Origin: DASYQV01 sp036005125
Lineage (GTDB): Bacteria > Acidobacteriota > Vicinamibacteria > Vicinamibacterales > UBA2999
Reading direction: 5' to 3'
Assembly (NCBI GenBank): GCA_036005125.1
Contig: DASYQV010000109.1
Coordinates: 1 to 37,670, forward strand
Length of the DNA: 37,670 bases
A program made the translations under genes and the position numbers. Every line of letters starts with the position of its first letter. The stretch's first letter is position 1. The notes beneath the pieces were generated by a model. That model made no database searches, was not told the origin of the DNA, and saw nothing but the letters and a program-made list of their open reading frames with translations. Shown here piece by piece: positions 1 to 6,495 of this stretch.

Positions 1-169
1 CTTCGGCCGCCGCTTTTTTGACGAAGATGGTCGCGAGGATGAGATCGACGGGCGCGCGCAGACCGCTGATGGGGAAGTTGTCGACCGCGCGCGCCGTCTG
101 GGCTCCGTAGTACGCGCCGGCAGGCACCTTCACCTCGCCCAGCGGATCGCGTTCAATGCGGAATTCCAT
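1..169 (-). CDS. Class II fumarase / aspartate ammonia-lyase family, N-terminal fragment
   Basis: Reading the minus strand from an ATG at 169 gives a 56-residue open N-terminus starting MEFRIERDPLGEVKVP and continuing with YYGAQTARAVDNFPISG. This is the hallmark start of the fumarase C/aspartase superfamily, soluble enzymes that add or eliminate water or ammonia across fumarate. The gene runs off the left edge, so the signature GSSxMPxKxN loop is not visible. Fumarase and aspartase cannot be told apart from this segment; YYG is slightly more aspartase-like. It is divergent from a class I fumarase, with 66 bp between the two starts. Confidence 0.85.
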   Translation of the reverse strand, partial: MEFRIERDPLGEVKVPAGAYYGAQTARAVDNFPISGLRAPVDLILATIFVKKAAAE

Positions 170-177
170 GACGGTAG

Positions 178-212
178 GCTAATCCCTACGCCCTAATCCC
201 TAATCCCTGAAC
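178..212. repeat. CCCTAAT heptamer array in a divergent promoter region
   Basis: About three tandem copies of the 7-bp unit CCCTAAT, slightly degenerate at the ends, fill most of the space between the two divergent genes. Other intergenic gaps in the window carry 7-bp arrays of different sequence. Confidence 0.7.
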
Positions 213-221
213 AAGCTTCAG

Positions 222-227
222 TATACT
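222..227 (+). promoter_or_regulatory. -10-like TATACT close to the start codon
   Basis: TATACT lies 8 nt before the ATG at 236, and no Shine-Dalgarno sequence fits between them. If it is used, the transcript would be leaderless or nearly so. No convincing -35 is visible because the upstream DNA is the CCCTAAT array. Confidence 0.35.
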
Positions 228-235
228 GTCCTGCC

Positions 236-1750
236 ATGCTGCCTTCATTCTTCGACAGTGTGCTCCAGCTGATCGTGCGGACCTCGACCGACCTGCCGCC
301 CGACGTGCGTGCCGCGATGGGCACGGCGCTCCGCGCGGAGCCGGCGGAGACGCGATCGGGCCAGGCGCTGAAAATCATCGCGCAGAACATCGATCTGGCG
401 GTCGACACCGAAGGCGCCATCTGTCAGGACACCGGCATGCCGACCTTCGAGGTGAAGACGCCGGTGGGCGCCAACCAGCTCGTGTTGAAGGCGCAAATCC
501 GGGACGCCATCGCCGAGGCCACCAGGCGCGGCAAGCTGCGGCCGAACTCCGTGGACTCGATCACGGGCGACAATTCCGGCTCGAATCTGGGTCCCGGCAC
601 GCCAATCATCCACTTCGACCAATGGGAGAACGACGACGAGATCGAGGTGAAGCTGATTCTGAAGGGGGGTGGCTGCGAGAACATGAACGCGCAGTACTCC
701 CTGCCCGCGGAGTTGCCGAACCTCGGACGGGCTGACCGCACGCTCGAAGGGGTGCGAAAATGCATTCTGCACGCGGTCTGGAATGCGCAGGGAAAAGGGT
801 GCGCGCCCGGCGCGGTTGGCGTCTGCATCGGTGGCGACCGCACGTCGGGGTACGTGCACGCGAAGGAACAGCTTTTCCGGACGCTGGACGACATCAATCC
901 CGATCCCCGGCTGGCGGAGCTCGAAGCGTCGATCATGGGCGAGGTCAACAAGCTCGGGATCGGTACGATGGGGTTCGGCGGTCGCGTCTCGCTCATCGGA
1001 TGCAAGGTCGGCGCGTTGAACCGGTTGCCCGCAAGCTTCTTCGTGTCGGTCGCGTACGATTGCTGGGCGTTCCGCCGTCTGGGCGTCGTGCTCGACGCCC
1101 GCACGGGCGGCATCAGGCGATGGCTGTATCGCGATCCGGCGACGCCGGTGGCAGCAATGGCCGATCAGGCCGGGTTCCAGCGCACGGGACGTGAGGTGGT
1201 GCTGCAGACGCCCCTCAGCGACGAGCAGATCCGGTCGCTGAAGGTGGGCGACGTCGTCCTGATCTCCGGCCGGGTGTTCACGGGCCGCGACGCGGTGCAC
1301 GCACACCTGATGAAGCACGATCCACCGGTCGACCTCAACGGCGCGGTCCTGTATCACTGCGGCCCGGTTGTCGCGAAGGAGGGCAGCGGCTGGCGCGTGA
1401 CCGCCGCGGGCCCGACGACGAGCATCCGCGAGGAGCCGTATCAGGCCGACATCATCGGTCGATATGGCGTCCGCGCCGTAATCGGGAAGGGCGGCATGGG
1501 CGCGAAGACGCTCGCGGCGCTCGAGCGGCATGGCGCCGTGTATCTCAATGCGATCGGCGGCGCCGCGCAGTTCTACGCGCGAACGGTCGAACGTGTCGAC
1601 GGCGTCTCGCTGATGGAATTCGGGACGCCGGAGGCGATGTGGCATCTGGCGGTGAAGGACTTCCCCGCCATCGTCACCATGGATGCCCACGGCAACAGCC
1701 TGCACAAAGACGTGGAGCAGGCCTCGGCAAAGGAACTAGCTCATTTGTGA
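236..1750 (+). CDS. Fumarate hydratase class I (Fe-S type), single-chain
   Basis: This 504-residue protein contains both halves of a class I fumarase, a [4Fe-4S]-dependent TCA-cycle enzyme interconverting fumarate and malate in the cytoplasm. The alpha part (about residues 1-290) carries CQDTGMPTF (Cys63), GCAPGAVGVCIGGDR (Cys189 aligns with the CPP ligand of FumA/FumB), and AYDCWAFRR (Cys276), giving three plausible cluster ligands. The beta part (about 320-490) has LKVGDVVLISGRVFTGRDAVH, AAGPTTSIRE and GKGGMG, typical of the Fum_beta domain. Length matches single-chain class I enzymes rather than split alpha/beta forms. The ATG is preceded by a TATACT box and no ribosome site. Its oxygen-sensitive type contrasts with the Fe-independent class II relative next to it, if that neighbour is a fumarase. 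Confidence 0.95.
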   Translation: MLPSFFDSVLQLIVRTSTDLPPDVRAAMGTALRAEPAETRSGQALKIIAQNIDLAVDTEGAICQDTGMPTFEVKTPVGANQLVLKAQIRDAIAEATRRGKLRPNSVDSITGDNSGSNLGPGTPIIHFDQWENDDEIEVKLILKGGGCENMNAQYSLPAELPNLGRADRTLEGVRKCILHAVWNAQGKGCAPGAVGVCIGGDRTSGYVHAKEQLFRTLDDINPDPRLAELEASIMGEVNKLGIGTMGFGGRVSLIGCKVGALNRLPASFFVSVAYDCWAFRRLGVVLDARTGGIRRWLYRDPATPVAAMADQAGFQRTGREVVLQTPLSDEQIRSLKVGDVVLISGRVFTGRDAVHAHLMKHDPPVDLNGAVLYHCGPVVAKEGSGWRVTAAGPTTSIREEPYQADIIGRYGVRAVIGKGGMGAKTLAALERHGAVYLNAIGGAAQFYARTVERVDGVSLMEFGTPEAMWHLAVKDFPAIVTMDAHGNSLHKDVEQASAKELAHL

Positions 1751-1846
1751 TTGGGGATTTGTGATTGGTGATTGGTTTGTGATTGGCGATTTGCGATTTG
1801 TGATTTGATTGACGATGCCAAAATCACGAATCACGAATCACGAATG
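1742..1846. repeat. GTGATT(T/G) heptamer array with opposed AATCACG units
   Basis: Directly after the fumarase stop, degenerate GTGATTG/GTGATTT units run to about 1808. They are followed at 1822-1845 by perfect AATCACG heptamers in the reverse-complement sense. The two halves could fold into an imperfect long hairpin and act as a transcription terminator. Confidence 0.75.
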
Positions 1847-1864
1847 GTATGAGAGGAGTCGCAC

Positions 1865-2377
1865 ATGCAAAGCGTACGTCGAACAAGCCAGCGAGGTTCT
1901 CTGATGACCGCGCTCACGATCGTGAGCGTGGCCCTGCTGGCAGTCGCCTGCGGATCCGGTGGTCCCTCCCAGTCGGCACAACCGGCGCAGTCAAAGGCGC
2001 CCCAGGCGAGCTCGGCGTCCGGTGGTGGCGGGGCTCGCGTGTTCTTCGTCCAGCCAAAGGATGGTGAGGCCGTCAAGAGTCCCGTGCACTTCGAGTTCGG
2101 CAGCGACCAGATCACGATCTCGCCCGTACCGCAGGGGACGGTCGAGACGCCCAGGCCGGGAATGGGGCACCATCATCTGGGTGTCGACACCGATTGTCTT
2201 CCGGCAGGAGAAGTGATCCCGAAGGCAAGCCCGTGGGTTCACTTCGGTGACGCAAAGACCGTGATCGACATGCAGCTCTCGCCTGGCCCGCACAAGTTCG
2301 CGCTGCAGCTCGGCGACGATCAACATCGGACGTTGCCGGGCCTGTGTCAGGTAATTACTGTGAACGTCGCCCAGTAG
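1865..2377 (+). CDS. DUF4399-like exported lipoprotein
   Basis: A 170-residue protein starts after a good ribosome site (GAGAGGAG, about 7 nt upstream). The N-terminus is a signal peptide ending in LLAVAC, a lipobox, so the mature protein should be a lipoprotein anchored at Cys29. A Ser/Gly/Ala/Gln-rich linker follows. The rest resembles DUF4399: VFFVQPKDGEAVKSPVHFEFG, then GMGHHHLGVDTD, AGEVIPK and LQLGDDQH. The GHHH cluster and conserved Asp residues could bind metal. Its function is unknown; the family occurs in many proteobacteria and acidobacteria. Met15 is an alternative start but lacks a ribosome site. Confidence 0.8.
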   Translation: MQSVRRTSQRGSLMTALTIVSVALLAVACGSGGPSQSAQPAQSKAPQASSASGGGGARVFFVQPKDGEAVKSPVHFEFGSDQITISPVPQGTVETPRPGMGHHHLGVDTDCLPAGEVIPKASPWVHFGDAKTVIDMQLSPGPHKFALQLGDDQHRTLPGLCQVITVNVAQ

Positions 2378-2384
2378 AGATCCA

Positions 2385-2489
2385 GTCGTTCTCCGTTCGC
2401 TGTTCTCACTTCTCGGTTCGTGTTCCCCTTCGGCGTTCGGTTCCGAGTTCTGGGGAACTGAGAAGTGAGAACAGCGAACAGAGAACGAC
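2385..2489. terminator. Large inverted repeat between convergent genes, built of 7-bp GTTCNNN units
   Basis: The arms 2385-2419 and 2455-2489 are 35 nt each and match at 33 of 35 positions when one is reverse-complemented; the loop is 35 nt. The left arm and loop read as heptamers (GTTCTCC, GTTCGCT, GTTCTCA, CTTCTCG, GTTCGTG). It lies between the stops of the DUF4399-like gene and fdhE, so a bidirectional terminator is likely. There is no T-run. Confidence 0.75.
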
Positions 2490-2505
2490 ACCCGCATGTT
2501 CACGT

Positions 2506-3441
2506 TCACGTTTTCTTGATTTCGGGCAGCGGCGGCTTCACGTACTTCCGTTCGATCGCCACGAGATCGAGATCCACGGAAGCCAGGTCTTCGATCGAGA
2601 CCAGGGGGAACTGAGCGGGCGCGGCGACCTCGAGGACCTTCACATATCCGCCGCACGCGCCGCACAACTGCAGGCGACGTCCCGGCACCTGCAGATCCGG
2701 GGCGGCGGTGACGAACGTTCTGCTCCGATTCGCGCAGTAGATGCATCGATACGAGGCGAGCGCCCATCGCGCGGCGCAGAACGAGCAGCGGAGCTGATGC
2801 CCGCCGGTTCCTGCTTCGGCCAGTGCCGGCCACGATCCGCACGCGGGACAGAATCCGCGGTCCCATGCGCCGAGCGCCAGGTTCACGGCGCTCGCTGCAT
2901 CGCCCCGACGCGCGATCGTCTGGGTCTGCAGAAGGTACGCAAACGGTGCGAGCGCGAGCTCGGCAACCAGCCACGCAATGTCGGGCGACACGCTCTGTTG
3001 CAGGGCCAGGAACCGGACCCGACGTTGGTCGCGTCCGAAACAGGCCGAGAGCAGCGCATCGGCGTCGAGCGCCCGGCTGTCGAGCGCCCGGGCGACGGCC
3101 ACCGCGGCGTCGCCCGCACCTCCGCCCGCCAGGTGGTCGCAGAACTCACGCGCGCTCAGCTTGAGCAGGCGGGCCGGGAGGGGAATGGGCTCGCCGTGCA
3201 GGACCGGTATCCCCCGGCGGAGCTTCGCGGCGAGGTACCCCGGCGGGAGCGACAGGCCGGGGAGGCCGCCGGTGGCAATGACCTCGAGCAGGTCGATCTC
3301 ACGGTCGAGCAGCACACGCTGGAGCTCTACCGCCCGGACGAGGTCGGGCCGGGCATCGGCCACCTGGTGAAGTCCCGTATCGACGAGCTGTTTGAGCTCG
3401 TCCGTTGACGGACGAGCGCCGATGGCGTTCTGGCCAGGCAT
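2506..3441 (-). CDS. fdhE: Formate dehydrogenase accessory protein FdhE
   Basis: This 311-residue cytoplasmic protein is needed to mature respiratory formate dehydrogenase, probably as a chaperone or in its redox activation. The family's rubredoxin-like zinc/iron knuckles are all present: FCPACGSWP, RCSFCAARW, RCIYCANR and LCGACGGYVK, four CxxC pairs between about residues 190 and 270. They are followed by the typical ending FPLVSIEDLASVDLDLVAIERKY. An ATG at 3441 is chosen over an upstream in-frame TTG at 3459. It is divergent from erpA. No fdhG/H/I genes are in the window, so it serves an enzyme encoded elsewhere. FDH enzymes are often selenoproteins, which fits the selC gene at 7733-7828. 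Confidence 0.9.
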   Translation of the reverse strand: MPGQNAIGARPSTDELKQLVDTGLHQVADARPDLVRAVELQRVLLDREIDLLEVIATGGLPGLSLPPGYLAAKLRRGIPVLHGEPIPLPARLLKLSAREFCDHLAGGGAGDAAVAVARALDSRALDADALLSACFGRDQRRVRFLALQQSVSPDIAWLVAELALAPFAYLLQTQTIARRGDAASAVNLALGAWDRGFCPACGSWPALAEAGTGGHQLRCSFCAARWALASYRCIYCANRSRTFVTAAPDLQVPGRRLQLCGACGGYVKVLEVAAPAQFPLVSIEDLASVDLDLVAIERKYVKPPLPEIKKT

Positions 3442-3528
3442 GAATGAGCTTCCGTCCAACTTTATGTCACACAGTAAGATACGGCGGCAAGCCGTCTAGG
3501 CCGGTTTCCTGGTTCGGCTTGCTGCCAC

Positions 3529-3542
3529 GCCTCGGCCGAGGC
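3529..3542. promoter_or_regulatory. Perfect palindrome abutting the erpA -10, possible operator
   Basis: GCCTCGGCCGAGGC is a 14-nt perfect palindrome ending exactly one base before the TATAAT box of erpA. It sits in the spacer, where a repressor would block RNA polymerase. No known regulator site is matched with confidence. Confidence 0.4.
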
Positions 3543-3548
3543 TATAAT
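3543..3548 (+). promoter_or_regulatory. Consensus -10 (TATAAT) of erpA
   Basis: A perfect TATAAT lies 31 nt before the ATG. The best -35 is weak (TTGCTG, 18 nt upstream). A weak -35 with a strong -10 is common for activated or repressed promoters. The ribosome site GAGGAG is at 3563-3568. Confidence 0.6.
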
Positions 3549-3579
3549 TACCGGGCGTTTCCGAGGAGAAACTGAAGCG

Positions 3580-3927
3580 ATGATTAATGTGTCCCCGACC
3601 GCAGCCTCGAAAATCAACGAACTCCTTGCCGAGGAAGGCAAGACCGGCAGTGGTCTTCGTGTGTTCGTACAGGGCGGCGGCTGCTCAGGATTCCAGTACG
3701 GCTTGATGATCGAAGAGGCCGGCGGCATGGGCGACCAGGTATTCGAATCGAACGGCGTCAGGCTGTTCGTCGATCCGGTCAGCATCAGTTACCTGAAGGG
3801 TGCTGAGGTCGACTTTGTCGACACGGTGACGGGCGGGGGATTCACGATCAAGAATCCCAATGCCACGTCGACCTGTGGATGCGGCCAGTCGTTCGGCGTC
3901 GCCGGTGAAGGCGGCGGCCACTACTAG
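3580..3927 (+). CDS. erpA: A-type iron-sulfur carrier, ErpA/IscA family
   Basis: A 115-residue HesB/YadR family protein that carries and inserts Fe-S clusters into target enzymes in the cytoplasm. The three invariant cysteines are present with normal spacing: Cys35 in GGGCSGFQYG, and Cys99 and Cys101 in TSTCGCGQSF. The VFESNGVRLFVDPVSISYLKGAEVDF core is typical, and the GxSFGV ending with a short glycine tail is normal for ErpA. Start choice is supported by GAGGAG and a consensus -10. The Fur-rubrerythrin gene follows 143 bp downstream on the same strand, so the neighbourhood concerns iron. ErpA rather than IscA is inferred from the isolated position without iscS/iscU. Confidence 0.93.
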   Translation: MINVSPTAASKINELLAEEGKTGSGLRVFVQGGGCSGFQYGLMIEEAGGMGDQVFESNGVRLFVDPVSISYLKGAEVDFVDTVTGGGFTIKNPNATSTCGCGQSFGVAGEGGGHY

Positions 3928-4075
3928 GTCAAAGGTCAAAGGGCAAAGGGCAAAGGTGAGGTCGGAGGTCTAGGCCTTCGACCTGTGACCTTTGACTCGG
4001 TCCTTTGACTTGGACCTTTGACCTCGAACGTTTGCTTGACCTGTAACCTTTGCCCTTGGCCTTTTGACCTTTGAG
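3927..4075. repeat. GGTCAAA / GACCTTT heptamer array with inverted halves
   Basis: GGTCAAA, GGTCAAA, GGGCAAA, GGGCAAA begins at the erpA stop codon itself. After about 50 bp the complementary unit (GACCTTT and variants) repeats up to 4075. The last unit contains the TTG used as start of the next gene. The array may form a hairpin between the two genes. Confidence 0.8.
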
Positions 4076-5060
4076 TGCCACGCTCCCTGACATCAAGCGT
4101 CTCAAACCGGTTGGTGGTAACCGGTCCAGCAAGCGGGAGCAGATCCTCGACGTCTTTCTGCGCCAGGAGGGGCACCTGAGCGCGGACGATCTCGTCGATC
4201 TGATTCGGCGGGAGGACCAGCGGATCAGCCGCGCCACCGTCTACCGGACGTTGCAGTGGATGGTGGACGCGGGGATCGCCAGGAAGGTCGATTTCGGCGA
4301 AGGGCGTTTCCGGTTCGAGCATTCCTACCGTCATCCCCGTCACTATCACCTGATCTGCAAGACCTGTAATCGCTCTTCGGAATTCCTCAGCTCCGACATC
4401 GAGGCACTCGTCGAAGAAGTGGCTGCGGCGCGTAACTTCGCGTCGTCGCAGAGCGTGGTGCAGATCTATGGCACGTGCGAGGAGTGCCGCACGGGGAAGA
4501 AGTCGACGGCGCCCGATGGCTACACGGAACAGCTCTTCGCGCGCGACGCGCTGCGGATCGCGATTGCCACCGAGCGCAGCGGCCTCGAGTTCTACTCGCG
4601 GGCGGCGCGTATGACGAAGGACGCCCGCGGCCGAAATGTCTTCCAGCGCCTTGCCGAGGAAGAGCGCCATCATCTGAGCGAGCTCGAGAGCCGATACAAG
4701 GAACTGCTCTCGCGCGATCCCCAGCTCGAATCGCGGCCTACGTTCCTCTTCTTCAAGGGCGCGGCGAACGGGCTGTTCGCCGAAGGCGCGGAGACCCTCG
4801 CGCGCGGCGTCAACGACCAGCAGGCGCTCATGATTGGCATCCGCTGCGAGCGCGGCTCGCATCGCTTCTTCAAGAAGTACGGCGAACGCTTCGAGGACTC
4901 CGACGGCAAGCAGATCTTCCTCGAGTTCGCCGACGAGGAGCGCGCGCACCTCGACCTGCTCATTCGCGAGTACCGGTCGCTCGTCAAACGGCAGGGCCGC
5001 CCGCGGAAGGCCGCGCGCAGCGTATCTGCCGCGACGCCGCGCTCCGGTGCCGCACGGTGA
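4071..5060 (+). CDS. Fur-family regulator fused to a rubrerythrin-type diiron domain
   Basis: A 329-residue two-domain protein. Residues 20-142 are a Fur/PerR repressor: a winged helix with recognition helix SRATVYRTLQWMVDAG (53-68), metal-site histidines in EHSYRHPRHYH (His84, His88, His91, His93), and structural zinc cysteines Cys96/Cys99 and Cys136/Cys139. Residues about 155-305 are a four-helix ferritin-like domain with rubrerythrin diiron ligands: Glu168 (helix A), EEERHH at 197-201 (B), Glu260 (C), and DEERAH with His293 (D). The rubredoxin tail of classical rubrerythrin is absent, and a basic low-complexity tail ends the chain. The only possible start is a TTG inside the upstream heptamer array, with no ribosome site. 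A sensor joined to a peroxide-reducing or iron-oxidising module is the obvious reading, and is inference. Confidence 0.88.
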   Translation: MSATLPDIKRLKPVGGNRSSKREQILDVFLRQEGHLSADDLVDLIRREDQRISRATVYRTLQWMVDAGIARKVDFGEGRFRFEHSYRHPRHYHLICKTCNRSSEFLSSDIEALVEEVAAARNFASSQSVVQIYGTCEECRTGKKSTAPDGYTEQLFARDALRIAIATERSGLEFYSRAARMTKDARGRNVFQRLAEEERHHLSELESRYKELLSRDPQLESRPTFLFFKGAANGLFAEGAETLARGVNDQQALMIGIRCERGSHRFFKKYGERFEDSDGKQIFLEFADEERAHLDLLIREYRSLVKRQGRPRKAARSVSAATPRSGAAR

Positions 5061-5100
5061 CGGGTCGATCGTTCCACCCCCGGCCCGGGCACGTCGCGAG

Positions 5101-5922
5101 ATGATCGATCTCCATCTGCATACGACCGCATCCGATGGCCGCTCGTCGCCCGCGCGCCTCGTGGAGGAGGCGGCGGCGGCCGGTCTGACCACGATTGCCG
5201 TGACCGACCACGATACCGTCGCCGCCACGCGCGAGATCGCCGAGCGCTGCGCGGCTCGCGGCATGCGGGCCGTCAGTGGAATCGAGATCACGGCGATTCG
5301 CAACGGTCACGACGTGCACGTGCTCGGCTACTTCCTCGACGCGACGCACGACGAGCTGCTCGCGTTCCTCGCCGCTCAGCGCCGCGACCGCATTGCGCGA
5401 GCGGAGGCGATCGGACGGCTCCTCGCGTCGGCGGGCCTGGTGATCGACCTCGCGCCGCTCGTCGACGGCGCCAGACGCAACGACGGTCGGTCGCTCGGAC
5501 GCCCGCAGATCGCGCGCGCCCTCGTCGAAGCGGGGCATGTCGCCGACACGCGCGAAGCGTTCGACGTGTGGCTCGGCGAGGGACGGCCGGCCTTCGTGCC
5601 GCGAAGCGGCGCGCCTCCCGAGCGGGTGATCGAGATCATTCATGCGGCGGGCGGCGTCGCTTCGCTGGCGCATCCGGCCACGACCGCGATCGACGGCGAA
5701 ATCGCCGCGCTGCGCAGCGCGGGCCTCGATGCGCTCGAGGCATACCATTCCGATCATCCGCCGGAGATCCGCGACCGCTACCTCCAGCTCGCGCGCCAGC
5801 TCGACCTGCTCGTGACCGGCGGTTCCGACTATCACGGCGATCCCGCGCACGGCCTCGCGCCAGGGTCCGTCACGCTGCCACAAGACGAATGGGCGAGGCT
5901 GGCCCTTCGGGCCAAGTTGTGA
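5101..5922 (+). CDS. PHP-domain metal-dependent phosphoesterase (YciV/RnmA-like)
   Basis: 273 residues forming a PHP (polymerase and histidinol phosphatase) fold that binds two or three divalent metals. Motifs in order: DLHLHTTASDG (HxH), AVTDHDT, a conserved Glu in GIEIT, HDVHVLGYF, SLAHP, and GGSDYHG (DxH). Stand-alone members of this size include 3',5'-nucleoside bisphosphate phosphatases and RNase AM, which trims 5' ends of RNA; either role is possible. The ATG is in frame with a longer open frame that overlaps the previous gene, but the first metal motif starts at residue 3, which fixes the start here. It lies 40 bp after the Fur-rubrerythrin gene and may be cotranscribed. Confidence 0.88.
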   Translation: MIDLHLHTTASDGRSSPARLVEEAAAAGLTTIAVTDHDTVAATREIAERCAARGMRAVSGIEITAIRNGHDVHVLGYFLDATHDELLAFLAAQRRDRIARAEAIGRLLASAGLVIDLAPLVDGARRNDGRSLGRPQIARALVEAGHVADTREAFDVWLGEGRPAFVPRSGAPPERVIEIIHAAGGVASLAHPATTAIDGEIAALRSAGLDALEAYHSDHPPEIRDRYLQLARQLDLLVTGGSDYHGDPAHGLAPGSVTLPQDEWARLALRAKL

Positions 5923-5961
5923 GTTGTGATCGTGATTTGCGATGTGAATCACTTAATCGAC

Positions 5962-6010
5962 AATCATGAATCACGAGTCACGAATCACGAATCATGAATC
6001 GCGAATCATG
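5962..6010. repeat. Seven perfect-period heptamers (AATCACG/AATCATG)
   Basis: Exactly 49 bp made of seven units: AATCATG, AATCACG, AGTCACG, AATCACG, AATCATG, AATCGCG, AATCATG. A degenerate opposite-sense half (GTGATCGTGATTTGCG) lies just upstream at 5925-5943. The array ends 2 bp before the next gene's ATG, replacing any ribosome binding site. Confidence 0.85.
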
Positions 6011-6012
6011 AG

Positions 6013-6495
6013 ATGGCGGCCGCGCTCCTGACCCTCACCGGCCTTTCCGTCGTCGGGCTTGCCGCAAGCTTTGTGATGGCGCTTGCAGCGGACGCATCTG
6101 CCGACGTGGCGCGGCACGTGCTGGTCGGCGTCTTCGCGACGATGCTCAACCTGCTCGCGCATTCGTTGATGATGTTCTACCTGATCGGCAAGGGAAAGGC
6201 CGTGCGCGAGGCGGTGACGGAGGGCGGTCTCGACGGTGATTACGTCCGCCAGGTATCTGCGCTGCGGGCGCCGGTGTTCGCGCGCGCCACAATCGCGATG
6301 GCGCTGACGATGACGGCCGCGATCATCGGGGCCAGCGTTGACGTCCGCGTGCTGCCGCCGTGGCCGCACGGGCTTCTTGCCGGTCTGGCCATCGCATCCA
6401 ATCTGGCCGCCCTGGCCTCCGAGGTCGTTGCGCTCGCCGGCAGCGCGCGCGTTGTTGACGACGTCAACAAGCGCCTGTCCGACGTCCATGGTTGA
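6013..6495 (+). CDS. Small integral membrane protein, unknown family
   Basis: 160 residues with four predicted membrane segments: LLTLTGLSVVGLAASFVMAL (about 4-25), VLVGVFATMLNLLAHSLMMFYLIG (37-60), ATIAMALTMTAAIIGASV (96-113) and GLLAGLAIASNLAALASEVVAL (122-143). There are no recognisable catalytic motifs, and I do not recognise the family. The stop overlaps the start of the downstream ABC-ATPase-like gene by 8 bp, so the two are translationally coupled and probably function together. No Shine-Dalgarno sequence is visible because the heptamer array reaches to 2 bp before the ATG. High Ala/Leu content is normal for a membrane protein in this genome. Confidence 0.65.
   Translation: MAAALLTLTGLSVVGLAASFVMALAADASADVARHVLVGVFATMLNLLAHSLMMFYLIGKGKAVREAVTEGGLDGDYVRQVSALRAPVFARATIAMALTMTAAIIGASVDVRVLPPWPHGLLAGLAIASNLAALASEVVALAGSARVVDDVNKRLSDVHG

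Noticed and set aside
222..227. Telomere-like CCCTAA sequence next to a promoter
   Set aside because: The unit is CCCTAAT at a 7-bp period, matching other heptamer arrays in this bacterial window; there is no link to telomeres.
245..1705. Long minus-strand open frame (486 codons) opposite the class I fumarase
   Set aside because: Arg/His-rich translation with no family signature; a mirror of GC-rich codon use in the real gene.
3936..5303. Minus-strand open frame of 455 codons
   Set aside because: Runs opposite Fur-rubrerythrin and the PHP gene; low-complexity Arg/Ala composition and no ribosome site.
5962..6010. CRISPR-like regular repeat
   Set aside because: Units are 7 bp with no spacers and there are no cas genes; these are simple tandem repeats.
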